A stretch of DNA of 64,000 nucleotides from Chryseobacterium sp. (GCF_029240215.1 NZ_JARBTK010000005.1:124015-188014), one strand, 5' to 3'; shown: positions 19,448-30,301, counted from the stretch's first letter. Program-made: numbers and translations. The notes: a model not told the origin generated them from the letters alone.

Positions 19448-20458
19448 ATGACAGAAAAGATAGAAGAATTACTGATCGAAGTAAACAACTTCAGCGCAAC
19501 ATCCAAAGATGAAATTGAAAATTTCCGAATCAAGTATAATGGTAAAAAAGGAGTTTTAAATGATTTTTATGAAACATTAAAAACCATTCCCAACGATCAG
19601 AAAAAAGATTTCGGACAAAAGATCAATTCTTTGAAACAGGCTGTTGCAGCAAAACTGGAGGATTTTAAAAACTCTTCCGAGTCTTCTGTTGTTCTTGAAA
19701 AAGAAGATCTTACAAGACCTGCTTTTCCGTTAGATTTAGGATCAAGACATCCGATCAATTTAGTAAAAAACAGAATTATCGATATTTTTAAATCGATCGG
19801 TTTTGCTGTTGCAGACGGACCAGAGATTGAAGATGACTGGCATAATTTTACGGCACTTAATTTACCGGAATATCACCCGGCAAGAGATATGCAGGATACT
19901 TTTTTTATCGAGCAGAATCCTGATATTCTTTTAAGAACACATACTTCTTCGGTTCAGATCCGTTATATGGAAGAAAACCAGCCGCCGATCAGAATTTTGT
20001 CTCCGGGAAGAGTTTTCAGAAACGAAGCAGTTTCTTCTCGTTCGCACTGTATTTTCCATCAGATCGAAGGTTTGTATATTGATGAAAAGGTAAGTTTTGC
20101 AGATTTGAAACAGACGATTCAGTTTTTTACAACAGAGCTTTTCGGGAAGTCAAAAATCAGAATGAGACCTTCATATTTTCCTTTTACAGAGCCAAGTGCA
20201 GAGATTGATGTGTATTGGGGACTAAATTCTGAGACAGATTACAGAATTACAAAAGGAACAGGATGGCTTGAAATTATGGGTTGCGGAATGGTAGACCCCG
20301 CAGTTTTAAAAAACGTAAATATAGATTCTGAAAAATATTCCGGTTATGCTTTCGGAATGGGTATTGAGAGAATTACGATGCTTCTTTACCAAATGAGCGA
20401 TATCAGGATGTTCTTCGAAAATGATAAAAGAACACTAGAACAATTTAAGACATTATAA
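19448..20458 (+). CDS. pheS: phenylalanyl-tRNA synthetase alpha subunit
   Basis: 336 aa; [34 protein letters not shown]. Confidence 0.96.
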   Translation: MTEKIEELLIEVNNFSATSKDEIENFRIKYNGKKGVLNDFYETLKTIPNDQKKDFGQKINSLKQAVAAKLEDFKNSSESSVVLEKEDLTRPAFPLDLGSRHPINLVKNRIIDIFKSIGFAVADGPEIEDDWHNFTALNLPEYHPARDMQDTFFIEQNPDILLRTHTSSVQIRYMEENQPPIRILSPGRVFRNEAVSSRSHCIFHQIEGLYIDEKVSFADLKQTIQFFTTELFGKSKIRMRPSYFPFTEPSAEIDVYWGLNSETDYRITKGTGWLEIMGCGMVDPAVLKNVNIDSEKYSGYAFGMGIERITMLLYQMSDIRMFFENDKRTLEQFKTL

Positions 20459-20481
20459 TCAATTTATAATTAAATAAATAG

Positions 20482-20512
20482 AATTCCTGTAAAATGATTT
20501 TTTACAGGAATT
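20482..20512 (+). terminator. intrinsic terminator of pheS
   Basis: AATTCCTGTAAAA...TTTTTACAGGAATTTTTT. Confidence 0.7.
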
Positions 20513-20547
20513 TTTTATTACTTTTATAAGAATAATTTACACAAAGA

Positions 20548-22278
20548 ATGTTTAAAAAGACGTTGAATTTTAGGTTGAGAAAAATTGTTCTTTATTCTCT
20601 TATTTCATGTATTTTATTAATACAGATTACCATAGCAGGTTTTTTTTATAACGAGTTTGTCAGCCGGAGAAATTTAACTTTTATCGAAAACCAGTTAAAA
20701 GAACTTCGTCAACTTGAGAATCTTACAGATGCCTCGAAAAAAGAACTTGTGAATGCACAGGTTTTTTTTCAGAAATATGTAATCAGCAATGATGATGAAT
20801 ATTTAAAATCTTACTTTAATTCTATAAACAGACTTACAAAAAAATTAGACAGTATCAATCATTTCAGATATAAAAATCCGAAACTGAAAAATATTCTGAT
20901 ATCACTTAAAAAAGATACTTTAGAAGTGAAGAATTTAAAGCTTCTTGTTGATTCGACTTCTCAATTATCAACAAATTCAAATCTCAAAATCCGTGATCAG
21001 ATGCCCAAACTCAAAAGATTTGAGTACGATTTTAACTTTGATAAATTTGAAGTACAGAAAAAGACTTACACAGATACTATAAAAAAGAAAGGATTATTCG
21101 GACGTTTGGGAGATGCAATCGCAGGAAAAGAAAACGTACGAAAAGACAGTATAGTTGTAACTGTGAAAAACGGTACAACACCCATGGCTACAAGGATGAA
21201 GACGGAATTAGACAGTGTGATGAATCTGGTTAATAATCATTATTCTAAGGAAGTTAAGAAGATACAATATAATATTATCAAAAAGCAAAATAATAGCAAC
21301 ACCAACAGTACCAATCTTTATACAACTTTTAATCATCTTTTGGTCTACAGTAATGAATTGATGAATGTTTATGAATTTGCCGTGAAAGATTCTAAAGCTG
21401 ATCTTGAAAAAGAATATGCAGACCAAAATTCGGAAAGTAATACCATCAGGATGTATCTGGTTTTGGGACTAATGATTCTGATGTTCATCGTTTCTATATT
21501 GATCATGTATTTTACGAGAATAGCATTTATTTATGAAAGAAAACTGAATGCTGCGAACAGACAGATCAAAGAAAATTTAAATTTCAAAAACAGAATTCTT
21601 GGGATGTTGAGCCACGAACTGAGGTCACCATTGAAAATCATCGGAATTTTCATCAACAGAATTAATAAGAAAACTACTGATGAAAGCATTAAAGAATATT
21701 TAAAGTCAATAAGCTTTACCAATAATACTTTGTTGATGCAGGCGAATCAGATTCTTGAATATACCAAAAATCAGCATGTTGAAAATAAATTAATCCCTGT
21801 CGTTTTTAATCTTAGCAACGAGATTGATTCAATTTTAAACTCAATAGAACCTTATATTCAGACAAGAAATAACAAATTTATCATTCATAAAAACATCAAT
21901 CCGAATCTTGTAGTGTATTCTGACAACACAAAAATCAATCAGCTTTTTATGAATATTCTTGGTAATGCTAATAAATTTACAGAAAACGGAGAGATTACCG
22001 TAAGAACTTCAGCAGAACCTGTTGATGAAAATACGGTTGCTTTGGTAACGAATATTACAGACTCAGGTGTTGGGATTTCAAAATCAGATCTAGAAAAAAT
22101 ATTTGAACCTTATTATCAGGGAGTTATTTCTGATGAGGTTGAAAATCTGGGTGCAGGTCTTGGTTTGAGCCTGTGTAAAGAACTTGTGGAACTATACTCA
22201 GGCAATATTTCGGTTGAAAGTGAGTTCAATGAAGGAACAACTGTTTCTTTTTCTCTTAATTTAAAGATCAATAAATGA
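20548..22278 (+). CDS. membrane sensor histidine kinase
   Basis: 576 aa; two TM segments, H-box MLSHELRSPLKI, HATPase_c NILGNANKFTENG, GAGLGLSLCKELV. Confidence 0.9.
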   Translation: MFKKTLNFRLRKIVLYSLISCILLIQITIAGFFYNEFVSRRNLTFIENQLKELRQLENLTDASKKELVNAQVFFQKYVISNDDEYLKSYFNSINRLTKKLDSINHFRYKNPKLKNILISLKKDTLEVKNLKLLVDSTSQLSTNSNLKIRDQMPKLKRFEYDFNFDKFEVQKKTYTDTIKKKGLFGRLGDAIAGKENVRKDSIVVTVKNGTTPMATRMKTELDSVMNLVNNHYSKEVKKIQYNIIKKQNNSNTNSTNLYTTFNHLLVYSNELMNVYEFAVKDSKADLEKEYADQNSESNTIRMYLVLGLMILMFIVSILIMYFTRIAFIYERKLNAANRQIKENLNFKNRILGMLSHELRSPLKIIGIFINRINKKTTDESIKEYLKSISFTNNTLLMQANQILEYTKNQHVENKLIPVVFNLSNEIDSILNSIEPYIQTRNNKFIIHKNINPNLVVYSDNTKINQLFMNILGNANKFTENGEITVRTSAEPVDENTVALVTNITDSGVGISKSDLEKIFEPYYQGVISDEVENLGAGLGLSLCKELVELYSGNISVESEFNEGTTVSFSLNLKINK

Positions 22279-22919
22279 ATCATTTAGATAGCACTTCTGT
22301 CAACTTTCTTCTTGCGGATGATCACAGCCTCATAAGACAGGGAGTTGCATTTCTATTGGAAGATTTGTTTTTGGAGCATGTAGTTTTTCATGCTTCCAAT
22401 CTACAGCAGACACTGGAAATAATAAAAATAAACCCCATTGATATTGCCATTATTGATGCTCATTTTCCTGATGGAAATAGTCTTAATATTCTGCCGGAAA
22501 TAAAAAAAATACGTTCGGGAACGAAAATCCTTATTTTTACAGGAATTGATGAAAGTACGCATTCTCTTAAATTCATCAACGCCGGAGCAAACGGCTTTCT
22601 AAGTAAGTTGAGTGAAGAAGAAGAGATAAAAAGGGCTATTCTCAAAATAAAAGAAGAAGGAGAGTATATTTCTGCTGCAACCCAGGCTTTACTGATGAAT
22701 TCTTTTAGAGATCAAAAACTTATTAATCCCCTGTCTGTTCTAGCAGAAAGAGAATTACAGATTGCAGAGCTGTATGCTAAAGGTTATGGAAACCTTGAAA
22801 TTGCCAACCTTCTTGATCTTAAACAAAATACCGTAAGTACAATCAAAAAACGCATATTCGAAAAATTGAAAGTTGAAAATATTGTGGAACTGATTGAATT
22901 AGTTAAAGAACATCATTAA
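22275..22919 (+). CDS. NarL/FixJ-type response regulator
   Basis: 214 aa; receiver LLADDHSLIRQG, LuxR HTH LAERELQIAELYAKGYGNLEIANLL; ATGA overlap with kinase. Confidence 0.92.
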   Translation: MNHLDSTSVNFLLADDHSLIRQGVAFLLEDLFLEHVVFHASNLQQTLEIIKINPIDIAIIDAHFPDGNSLNILPEIKKIRSGTKILIFTGIDESTHSLKFINAGANGFLSKLSEEEEIKRAILKIKEEGEYISAATQALLMNSFRDQKLINPLSVLAERELQIAELYAKGYGNLEIANLLDLKQNTVSTIKKRIFEKLKVENIVELIELVKEHH

Positions 22920-23384
22920 AGTTCCTATCTGAATTTTTTCTTAATTCAAATAATCATTTTAAATTTTGTAGATAAATATCTACAATCAATGCGACATTTA
23001 TCTATATGATTTTAAGTAATCATATAGTGATATGTTAGTATTTTTGTCTCAAGATAAATGTTACTATTTAATCTTTCATAAACATAATGATATTTTGAAA
23101 AAAAATTAATATTGAAACTGTAGAATTTTAATTTGGGGAGGTAGAAACACAAATGAAAAATACAGAGTGCTGTTTTACAAGAGTTGAAAGGCTTTGTAAA
23201 TCATACTCAAACCCTAAATGATTTAGAAGATTCTAAAAACACAACTGTTGTAATCCTTAGTATAGTCGCAGAGCTCTTATGCTCTGTGACAGATACAGGA
23301 GAAATTCAGATAGCTGAATTTTTTATTCAAATTTTCAATGATTGTCAAATAATAAACTTTACTATAATTAACCTTAATATTTTA

Positions 23385-23412
23385 AGAGCGGCTTCTGCAA
23401 AGAAGCCGCTCT
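23385..23412 (+). terminator. strong intrinsic terminator without an obvious upstream gene
   Basis: AGAGCGGCTTCT-GCAA-AGAAGCCGCTCT followed by GTTTTTTTAT. Confidence 0.6.
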
Positions 23413-23449
23413 GTTTTTTTATCAAGTTTTATTTAAATTATAATTGCAA

Positions 23450-24220
23450 TTATTTTACAAATTTCAAAGGATATTTTACATTTTTATAATTATCAATACT
23501 TGCTTTTAAAGAGCCTACAGCCAATTCAGCTTTCAGCAACAGCGGAATATGGTTTGCATCATTTGATACCCACATTGTAACACCCTCTTTCTGTTTAAAC
23601 ACTCTTCCGCTTTTTACAGATGGAATAATTTTCAGAGCATTGATAGTTCCGAATTTTGTCTTTAAATTTTCAGTTCCTATTACTTTAAGCTGAAAAGGAA
23701 ACATCTCATCATCAATCCACACATTCATATTAAAAACAGTACCGGTCTTCAGTTCTGCGGGAGTTTTACTTCTTAAAAAATAAAAGCATGAAAGCATATC
23801 CTGAACACCTTTTACAGATTTTATGGTTTTGGAACCATTTGCAGGTGTTTTTTTATCCGTTAAAACCAAAGTATTGTTGTCGTGATTGAAAACGGTCTGC
23901 AAATGTTGAGAATAGCTTCCTTCTTTTACGTTTCTTACATAGTAACTTGGCAGCTCTGTCTGCATATTGATGTAGCTTTCATATAAATCTTCCACTTTAA
24001 AAAAAGCTTTCACTGCACCGGTTGTCTGTCCTGTCCCTTTTACATATAAGTGAGGAACGCCTTTATAGTTGGTTTTCTTTGCTGTAAGGTTTGCCGATCC
24101 TGCGGTCAGAAAACCGTAGTGAATTCGGAGTGTTAAAGATTCTCCATCATTAATATTTGTGATCTGGCTTTTACCTGAAAAGAAAACAAATATCGCTGCT
24201 ATATAAAATAATTTCTTCAT
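23450..24220 (-). CDS. DUF3108 domain-containing protein
   Basis: 256 aa signal-peptide protein; LRIHYGFLTAGSANLTA, GTGQTTGAVKAFFKVEDLYESYI. Confidence 0.85.
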   Translation of the reverse strand: MKKLFYIAAIFVFFSGKSQITNINDGESLTLRIHYGFLTAGSANLTAKKTNYKGVPHLYVKGTGQTTGAVKAFFKVEDLYESYINMQTELPSYYVRNVKEGSYSQHLQTVFNHDNNTLVLTDKKTPANGSKTIKSVKGVQDMLSCFYFLRSKTPAELKTGTVFNMNVWIDDEMFPFQLKVIGTENLKTKFGTINALKIIPSVKSGRVFKQKEGVTMWVSNDANHIPLLLKAELAVGSLKASIDNYKNVKYPLKFVK

Positions 24221-24375
24221 AATTTAAATTTTTACAAAAACACTGCCAATTAAAATGCAGGTTTTAAAGGTAGGGAATTTGATAAATCTCAGTTTTTTAT
24301 TTAAGTTCAATTAAATATGCTTCGCATTAAAATTAGTAAATTTGCAGCTACATACAATTAAATTATCTTTATATT

Positions 24376-25431
24376 ATGATAACGACAGACATATTGATTA
24401 TTGGGGCGGGACCAACGGGACTTTTTGCTGTATTTGAAGCAGGTTTGCTTAAAATGAAATGCCATATCATCGATGCTCTTCCTCAACCTGGAGGACAATT
24501 GGCAGAGTTGTATCCTAAGAAGCCTATTTTCGATATTCCTGGTTATCCGTCTGTAAATGCAGGTGAATTGGTAGATAATTTAATGGAACAGATTAAACAG
24601 TTTCAACCTGGTTTTACTTTAGGGGAAACTGCAGTTTCTTATACTAAAGTGGATGATGAATGGTTTGAAGTTGTCACCAACAAAGGAACGGTTCACAGAT
24701 GTAAAGCGATTGCAATTGCAGGAGGATTGGGAACTTTTGAACCAAGAAAACCAACAATGGAGAATGTTGCTGATTATGAAGAAAAAGGTCTTGAATATTT
24801 CGTAAAAGAGCCGGAACATTTCAGAAACAAAAAAGTTGTAATTGCGGGAGGCGGAGATTCTGCACTTGACTGGAGCGTTTTCTTATCAAATGTTGCAAGT
24901 GAAGTGACATTAATTCACAGAAGAAATGAGTTCAGAGGAGCTTTGGATTCTGTAGAAAAAGTTCAGGATCTGAAAAATCAGGGGAAAATTAAATTAATTA
25001 CTCCTGCAGAAGTTACTGCTATAAAAGGGGACGGAAAAGTGGAGGCAATCACAGTTCAGGTTGACGGTCAGGAAGCTTTTGATATTGAAACAGATTACTT
25101 TATTCCATTATTCGGGTTGACTCCTAAGTTGGGAGAAATTGCTCAGTGGGGACTGAATATTGAGAAAAATGCCATTGTTGTCAACAACGCTTTAGATTAT
25201 CAGACCAATATCGAAGGAATCTATGCAATCGGTGATATTAACACCTATCCAGGGAAACTAAAGTTGATTCTGTGTGGCTTCCATGAGGCGACTTTAATGT
25301 GTCAAAGTGTTTATAACAGATTAAATCCGGGTAAAAAATACGTTTTAAAATATACCACAGTAAGTGGAGTAGACGGTTTCGACGGAAGCCGTAAGGAAGC
25401 TGAGAAAGCGGTTGTGAAGAAAATAGATTAA
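24376..25431 (+). CDS. NAD(P)/FAD-dependent oxidoreductase (ferredoxin-NADP+ reductase, TrxB-like)
   Basis: 351 aa; IIGAGPTGLFAVFEAGLL, AGGGDSALDWSVFLSNVA. Confidence 0.92.
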   Translation: MITTDILIIGAGPTGLFAVFEAGLLKMKCHIIDALPQPGGQLAELYPKKPIFDIPGYPSVNAGELVDNLMEQIKQFQPGFTLGETAVSYTKVDDEWFEVVTNKGTVHRCKAIAIAGGLGTFEPRKPTMENVADYEEKGLEYFVKEPEHFRNKKVVIAGGGDSALDWSVFLSNVASEVTLIHRRNEFRGALDSVEKVQDLKNQGKIKLITPAEVTAIKGDGKVEAITVQVDGQEAFDIETDYFIPLFGLTPKLGEIAQWGLNIEKNAIVVNNALDYQTNIEGIYAIGDINTYPGKLKLILCGFHEATLMCQSVYNRLNPGKKYVLKYTTVSGVDGFDGSRKEAEKAVVKKID

Positions 25432-25506
25432 TTTAGTTTTTGGATTTTGGTTGTCGGTTTACAGCAAATTTTTTCAAATTACCAACAACTAACAACATCA
25501 AGAAAA

Positions 25507-25836
25507 ATGAGTGATATAAATATAAGAATTACTGACAGGGAAGGTTTAACCCACGATATCGTAGCTCCTACAGATATGTCAATGAACCTGATGGAAATTA
25601 TCCGTTCGTACGAATTGGCAGAGGAAGGAACCATCGGAGTTTGCGGCGGAATGGCAATGTGCGCCTCATGTCAGGTTTACGTCATTAAAGATCCGGGACT
25701 TGAACCAATGGGCGATGAGGAAGATGCTATGCTTGGTGAAGCATTCCATGTAGAGCCAAACAGCAGATTGGGTTGTCAGCTTCACATTGCAGATGCGATG
25801 GAAGGTCTTGAGGTGGCGATTGCTCCTTATCCTTAG
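25507..25836 (+). CDS. 2Fe-2S ferredoxin
   Basis: start at MSDINIRITD; GVCGGMAMCASCQVYV, SRLGCQLHI. Confidence 0.92.
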   Translation: MSDINIRITDREGLTHDIVAPTDMSMNLMEIIRSYELAEEGTIGVCGGMAMCASCQVYVIKDPGLEPMGDEEDAMLGEAFHVEPNSRLGCQLHIADAMEGLEVAIAPYP

Positions 25837-25860
25837 GAAATTTTTAGCTTTAAAATATAA

Positions 25861-25887
25861 ACTCCCGAAAAAACAATTTTCGGGAGT
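25861..25887 (+). terminator. intrinsic terminator
   Basis: ACTCCCGAAA...TTTTCGGGAGT then T tract. Confidence 0.65.
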
Positions 25888-25907
25888 TCTATTTTTTTAT
25901 ATTAATC

Positions 25908-26824
25908 TTATTCATTTTTTATTAATTGCTTTAGCTCTTCTAATTTACTTGGATCTTCAAGTCTGTGTATCATCCTGTGACAATTACTACATAAAGTGGC
26001 GAAGTCAGTAACTAAATCCATTTCAACTTCACCAGGATCTAAACTAGAAATTGGAATTAAATGGTGAACTTCCACAAATTCATGACCAAGATCTCCATAT
26101 TTATTTGTAAAATCAAAATTACAAGCTTCACATACATATCCTTTTATCTTTTTTACTTTATTAGATATACTCTGATTTCTTTCAATTCTATAATGATATT
26201 TTAATTTTTTGTGCTCTAATACTTTATTAGACGAGATGTCATTAATTTCTTCATTATCATTATAAATTAATTCTTGATAAATACTTAAAAAATAATTTAA
26301 ATCATTAATTAAAGTATCAGATTCAGGAATAGTTTTACTATCATAAAATTTAGCATATATATTACCATATTCATACAATTTTGCTGGTAGTTGGTTATTT
26401 GAAAGTTTTAAATCAATTTTTTTTAAATTAAAATCATTCTTAACAGTTATTTTTGCTCGATAATTTTCAGATCTAATTTGTAAAACGTCTTTTTTTCTTT
26501 TTTTGTATGTTTTAGAAATTTCAGTAACACCTTGATTTAAAGATAGATAGAAACCTGTCATATCTTCTCTGAAAAGAAAAACAGGATAATAGCCATTTTG
26601 TGCGGTAGTAGTTACTAACTTATCAAAAATAGCAATCAAGGAATATTTGCCCAATTACCACCGCCAACGGAAGATTTTATTTTATATTGATTTGAATTTA
26701 AAATATTGCTTTCAATGGATTTTAGAAAACCATCTTTAAATTTAATTGCGAAGTTTGTATTACCATAATTTTTCTTCTTTTCATTTAAGTAGTTTTCAAT
26801 TGTTTCTGTAAAAATATATTTCAT
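25908..26824 (-). pseudogene. McrB-N-like (DUF3578) HNH endonuclease, apparent single-base frameshift
   Basis: ORF 26636..26863 ends ...GGGNWANIP* and ORF 25908..26654 continues IAIFDKLVTTTAQNGYYPVFLFREDM...HNH (CEACNFDF, VEVHHLIPIS, LCSNCHRMIH); restoring one C (+ strand) near 26637 gives WANIPWIAIFD in one frame. Confidence 0.75.
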
Positions 26825-26889
26825 AGTTGAGTTTTTATTAAGGAAATGAATTGTAAAAGTCAAATACTTATTATTAAAAGATAAAGGAT

Positions 26890-27471
26890 TTAAACATCCT
26901 CCTTAGAAATCCACTTCCCAACCGTCGGAGCTTTATAATTTCTCATTTTTTCTAAAACCCCATCAATAGTATCACTCACCAAAAGCATTTCCTGATTGAT
27001 CTGTTTTAAAAATCCTTTGTCAACCATTATCTGAACCATTTTAATCAAATCATCATAAAATCCGTTGATATTCAGAATAGCAATAGGTTTTTTATGGAGT
27101 CCGAGCTGTGCCCAGGTAATCATTTCGAAAAATTCTTCCAAAGTTCCGTAACCGCCCGGAAGAACAATTACACCGTCGCAGAGGTCGTTCATCTTGGTTT
27201 TTCTTTCGTGCATGGTTTCTACGAGAATGAGTTCTGTAAGATCTTTATGTGCAATTTCTTTTGATTGTAAAAAGTGTGGAAGAACGCCGATCGCTTTTCC
27301 GCCTTCAGATAAAACCCCGTCTGCAACTGCACCCATCAATCCGACATTGGCACCTCCATAAACGAGTTGTATATTTTGTTTGGCTAAAGTCTGTCCGAGT
27401 AAAGTTGCCTGTTCTTTATAAATGTCTTCCGAGCCAAAACTCGATCCGCAGAATACGGTAATACTTTTCAT
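26890..27471 (-). CDS. LOG family protein (TIGR00730; cytokinin riboside monophosphate phosphoribohydrolase-like)
   Basis: 193 aa; VYGGANVGLMGAVAD, VLPGGYGTLEEFFEMITW. Confidence 0.94.
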   Translation of the reverse strand: MKSITVFCGSSFGSEDIYKEQATLLGQTLAKQNIQLVYGGANVGLMGAVADGVLSEGGKAIGVLPHFLQSKEIAHKDLTELILVETMHERKTKMNDLCDGVIVLPGGYGTLEEFFEMITWAQLGLHKKPIAILNINGFYDDLIKMVQIMVDKGFLKQINQEMLLVSDTIDGVLEKMRNYKAPTVGKWISKEDV

Positions 27472-27535
27472 TATTTTAATTTTTTGGTATTTAAAAACAC
27501 AAATATCTCAAATGATTTTACTAATTATCACAATG

Positions 27536-27560
27536 TTTGTCATTCCGGAGGAATCTAAGC
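27536..27560. repeat. dispersed palindromic element, copy B (left half only)
   Basis: TTTGTCATTCCGGAGGAATCTAAGC. Confidence 0.55.
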
Positions 27561-27633
27561 AAGTGTAATTTTATGAAATAGGATCATTTAATTAAAATAT
27601 CCAAAATCAAAAGACTTTGGATATTTTATTCTT

Positions 27634-29079
27634 TTATTTTTGTGGAATATTCGCTAGAATATCTTTCAGAAAAGCCCAGAATTTCTGTGCTGAAGGGATG
27701 TTTGCCTTTTCATCAGGAGAGTGAGCTCCTCTAATAGTAGGTCCAAAACTTACCATTTCCATTTCGGGATAGTTGGCTCCGATGATACCACATTCCAAAC
27801 CTGCGTGACAAGCTACAACATGAGGCTTTTCTGTGAATTTTTCTGTATAGATCTTCTCCATCAGCAGTACAATTTCAGAACCTGGTTTTGGTTTCCAGCC
27901 TGGATATGACCCGCTGAATTCTACATTCATTCCTGCCAATTCTGAAACTGATTTCAATTGCTCCGAAACAGAATCTTTTGATGAATCAACGGATGATCTT
28001 GAAAGATTTAAAATTCTAAGATTCCCGCCTTTTAATTCTACTCTTGCGACATTATTGGAAGACTCCACAAGATTTTCTACATCAGGGCTCATTCTGTAAA
28101 CACCATTGTGAAGAGATTTTAAAACCAAAATGATTTTCTTTGAATCTTCTTCAGAAATTGCCTTTTCAGAATTTGTAGAGTTTTCAATATTGATCTGAAG
28201 TCCCGCTTCAATCGAAGCAAATTCTTCTAAAATTTCTTTTTTAAGCCCATTACTTACCTGCTCGATAAATTCATTGGCATTTCTTACAGAAATAAGTGCT
28301 ACAGATTCTCTCGGGATCGCATTTCTCAAGCTTCCGCCATCCACAGAAATCAGCTGAATATTTTGATTTTCCAGACCTTTATAAAGAATTCTCCCTAAGA
28401 TTATATTGGCATTTCCAAAACCTTTATGAATATCCATTCCGGAATGTCCGCCTTGCAAACCTTTTACTTCGATTCTTACGATTTGCCCTTTCGATGTTTC
28501 TGTAGCATATGATTGGCTTATTGTTACATCAATTCCACCTGCACACCCGATGTCGATTTCGTCATCTTCTTCTGTATCTAAATTTAAAAGGATTTGTCCG
28601 GTCAACTGTCCCGGTTTTAAACCTAAAGCTCCTGTCATTCCTGTTTCTTCATCGATGGTGAAAAGAGCTTCCAGATCTGGATGAGGAATGTCTGAACTTT
28701 CAAGAATTGACATGATTGTGGCAACTCCCAAACCGTTGTCGGCACCCAAAGTTGTACCTTTTGCTTTTACCCAGTCTCCGTCGATTTCCATTTTGATTCC
28801 TTCTGTTTCAAAATCAAAATTTACATCGTTATTTTTCTGGCAAACCATATCAAGATGCGACTGCAGAACAATCGACTTACGGTTTTCCATTCCTGCGGTT
28901 GCAGGTTTTTTAATGATTACATTTCCCACTTCATCCACCGTAGTTTCTAAACCTAAATTTTCACCAAATTCTTTGATAAAAGCAATTACTTTTTCTTCCT
29001 TTTTTGATGGTCTTGGAACAGCATTCAGCTTGGAAAAATTCTTCCAAATGATCTGCGGTTCTATGTTTGATAGTTCCAT
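27634..29079 (-). CDS. pepD: aminoacyl-histidine dipeptidase (M20C family)
   Basis: start at MELSNIEPQIIWKNF; HLDMVCQKN, TLGADNGLGVA, FTIDEETGMTGA. Confidence 0.93.
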   Translation of the reverse strand: MELSNIEPQIIWKNFSKLNAVPRPSKKEEKVIAFIKEFGENLGLETTVDEVGNVIIKKPATAGMENRKSIVLQSHLDMVCQKNNDVNFDFETEGIKMEIDGDWVKAKGTTLGADNGLGVATIMSILESSDIPHPDLEALFTIDEETGMTGALGLKPGQLTGQILLNLDTEEDDEIDIGCAGGIDVTISQSYATETSKGQIVRIEVKGLQGGHSGMDIHKGFGNANIILGRILYKGLENQNIQLISVDGGSLRNAIPRESVALISVRNANEFIEQVSNGLKKEILEEFASIEAGLQINIENSTNSEKAISEEDSKKIILVLKSLHNGVYRMSPDVENLVESSNNVARVELKGGNLRILNLSRSSVDSSKDSVSEQLKSVSELAGMNVEFSGSYPGWKPKPGSEIVLLMEKIYTEKFTEKPHVVACHAGLECGIIGANYPEMEMVSFGPTIRGAHSPDEKANIPSAQKFWAFLKDILANIPQK

Positions 29080-29112
29080 AAAATTTATTTTTATCAAAAT
29101 TACGAAATTAAA

Positions 29113-29137
29113 AATGCTCCCGAAATTCAGGAGCATT
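29113..29137 (-). terminator. intrinsic terminator
   Basis: AATGCTCC-CGAAATTCA-GGAGCATT. Confidence 0.6.
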
Positions 29138-29166
29138 ATTTTTGTTAGAAGCAAGCTAGAAACTGT

Positions 29167-29658
29167 TTAGCATCCGCATTCACCGTAAATCGGCATTGTG
29201 ATAACACTGCCATCGGGTTTTGTAATAGTAAGTGTTCCTTCAAACAGTAGCACTTCTTCGTTTTTTATTTTTTTGCCCTTTACAGAAATTTTATAATTCT
29301 CATTTTCAATTTCTTTGGTGAGTTCTTCATCTGCTTCCATATCGCTTGATGACAAGAGGTTCATTGCGAGTCTTTTACCATCTAATTTCATGTAAGCTGT
29401 TTTTCCTGCATCATCGGCGTAAATGTATTTTTCGTTTTCAAAATCTGCTTTGTTCTTAGCAAAATAACAAGAGCATTCTTTGATCTCTTTCGGAAAAGGA
29501 AATACATCAACCAAAACATTTGCAGATGTAGAATCTGTTTTTACAGAATCCTTTACTACTTTCAGAGAATCAGTCGGAGTTGTATTTGAGACGTTTTCTT
29601 TCTCCTTCTTACAGGCTACTAATAATAATGCTGAAAAGAAGATAATAAGATATTTCAT
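29167..29658 (-). CDS. hypothetical lipoprotein
   Basis: start at MKYLIIFFSALLLVACKKE (lipobox). Confidence 0.7.
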   Translation of the reverse strand: MKYLIIFFSALLLVACKKEKENVSNTTPTDSLKVVKDSVKTDSTSANVLVDVFPFPKEIKECSCYFAKNKADFENEKYIYADDAGKTAYMKLDGKRLAMNLLSSSDMEADEELTKEIENENYKISVKGKKIKNEEVLLFEGTLTITKPDGSVITMPIYGECGC

Positions 29659-29698
29659 CTGTTGAAATTTATTTAAAATTGAACGCTTTACTTTGTGC

Positions 29699-30301
29699 TT
29701 ATCCTCTTGCTCTCTCAAGCAGAACCATCATTAATAAAGATAAAACTACCAAACTTTCGTCCTCGTCATCAATATCAATAAGTCTGTCAAGCTGGAATCT
29801 TCTTCCAAACATCGACGGCATTTTTTTTAGCTTAAAATATTCTTTGCCATCAATGCCTTTTACTGTGTAAGTCGGATTTAAAAAATATCCTGTAAACATT
29901 CCGATAATCGGAATTTCACCAACCATTCCGTCGAAAAATTTTACCCAGGCATTGTCTTCAGTAATTGTAAATTTAGCCTGATCAGCTTCATCCAAAACAT
30001 CATAAGTCGATTTCCAGATAGAACGCATTCCTTTTCTGGCTAATCTCCCGAAGTTTTTTCCGATGGTGTCTTTAATAGAATAAGAGGCATTAAAATCAAT
30101 CCATTGATTTGCCTGAATTCTGAAAAGCTCTTTGGTTTTGCTTTCGTCATTGAAAACAATCACGTCTTCTTTCAGTTTAAACATTTTTTGACGAACATAT
30201 GCTACAGAGCTTCCTTGTCTGTCTGTAATGTTGAAGTCGCTGGCTAAAGTGGTGATTTTGAATTTGAAATCCAGAGGATAATTGAGGTTGTTAAGTGCCA
30301 T
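29699..30301 (-). CDS. LURP-one-related / scramblase-like protein
   Basis: 200 aa; FNITDRQGSSVAYVRQKMFKLKEDVIVFNDE. Confidence 0.75.
   Translation of the reverse strand: MALNNLNYPLDFKFKITTLASDFNITDRQGSSVAYVRQKMFKLKEDVIVFNDESKTKELFRIQANQWIDFNASYSIKDTIGKNFGRLARKGMRSIWKSTYDVLDEADQAKFTITEDNAWVKFFDGMVGEIPIIGMFTGYFLNPTYTVKGIDGKEYFKLKKMPSMFGRRFQLDRLIDIDDEDESLVVLSLLMMVLLERARG

Noticed and set aside
23184-23489. 101-aa ORF as a real CDS
   Set aside because: Non-ATG start, passes through a strong terminator hairpin and into the 3' end of the DUF3108 gene; kept only as a hint within the 23100-23412 finding.
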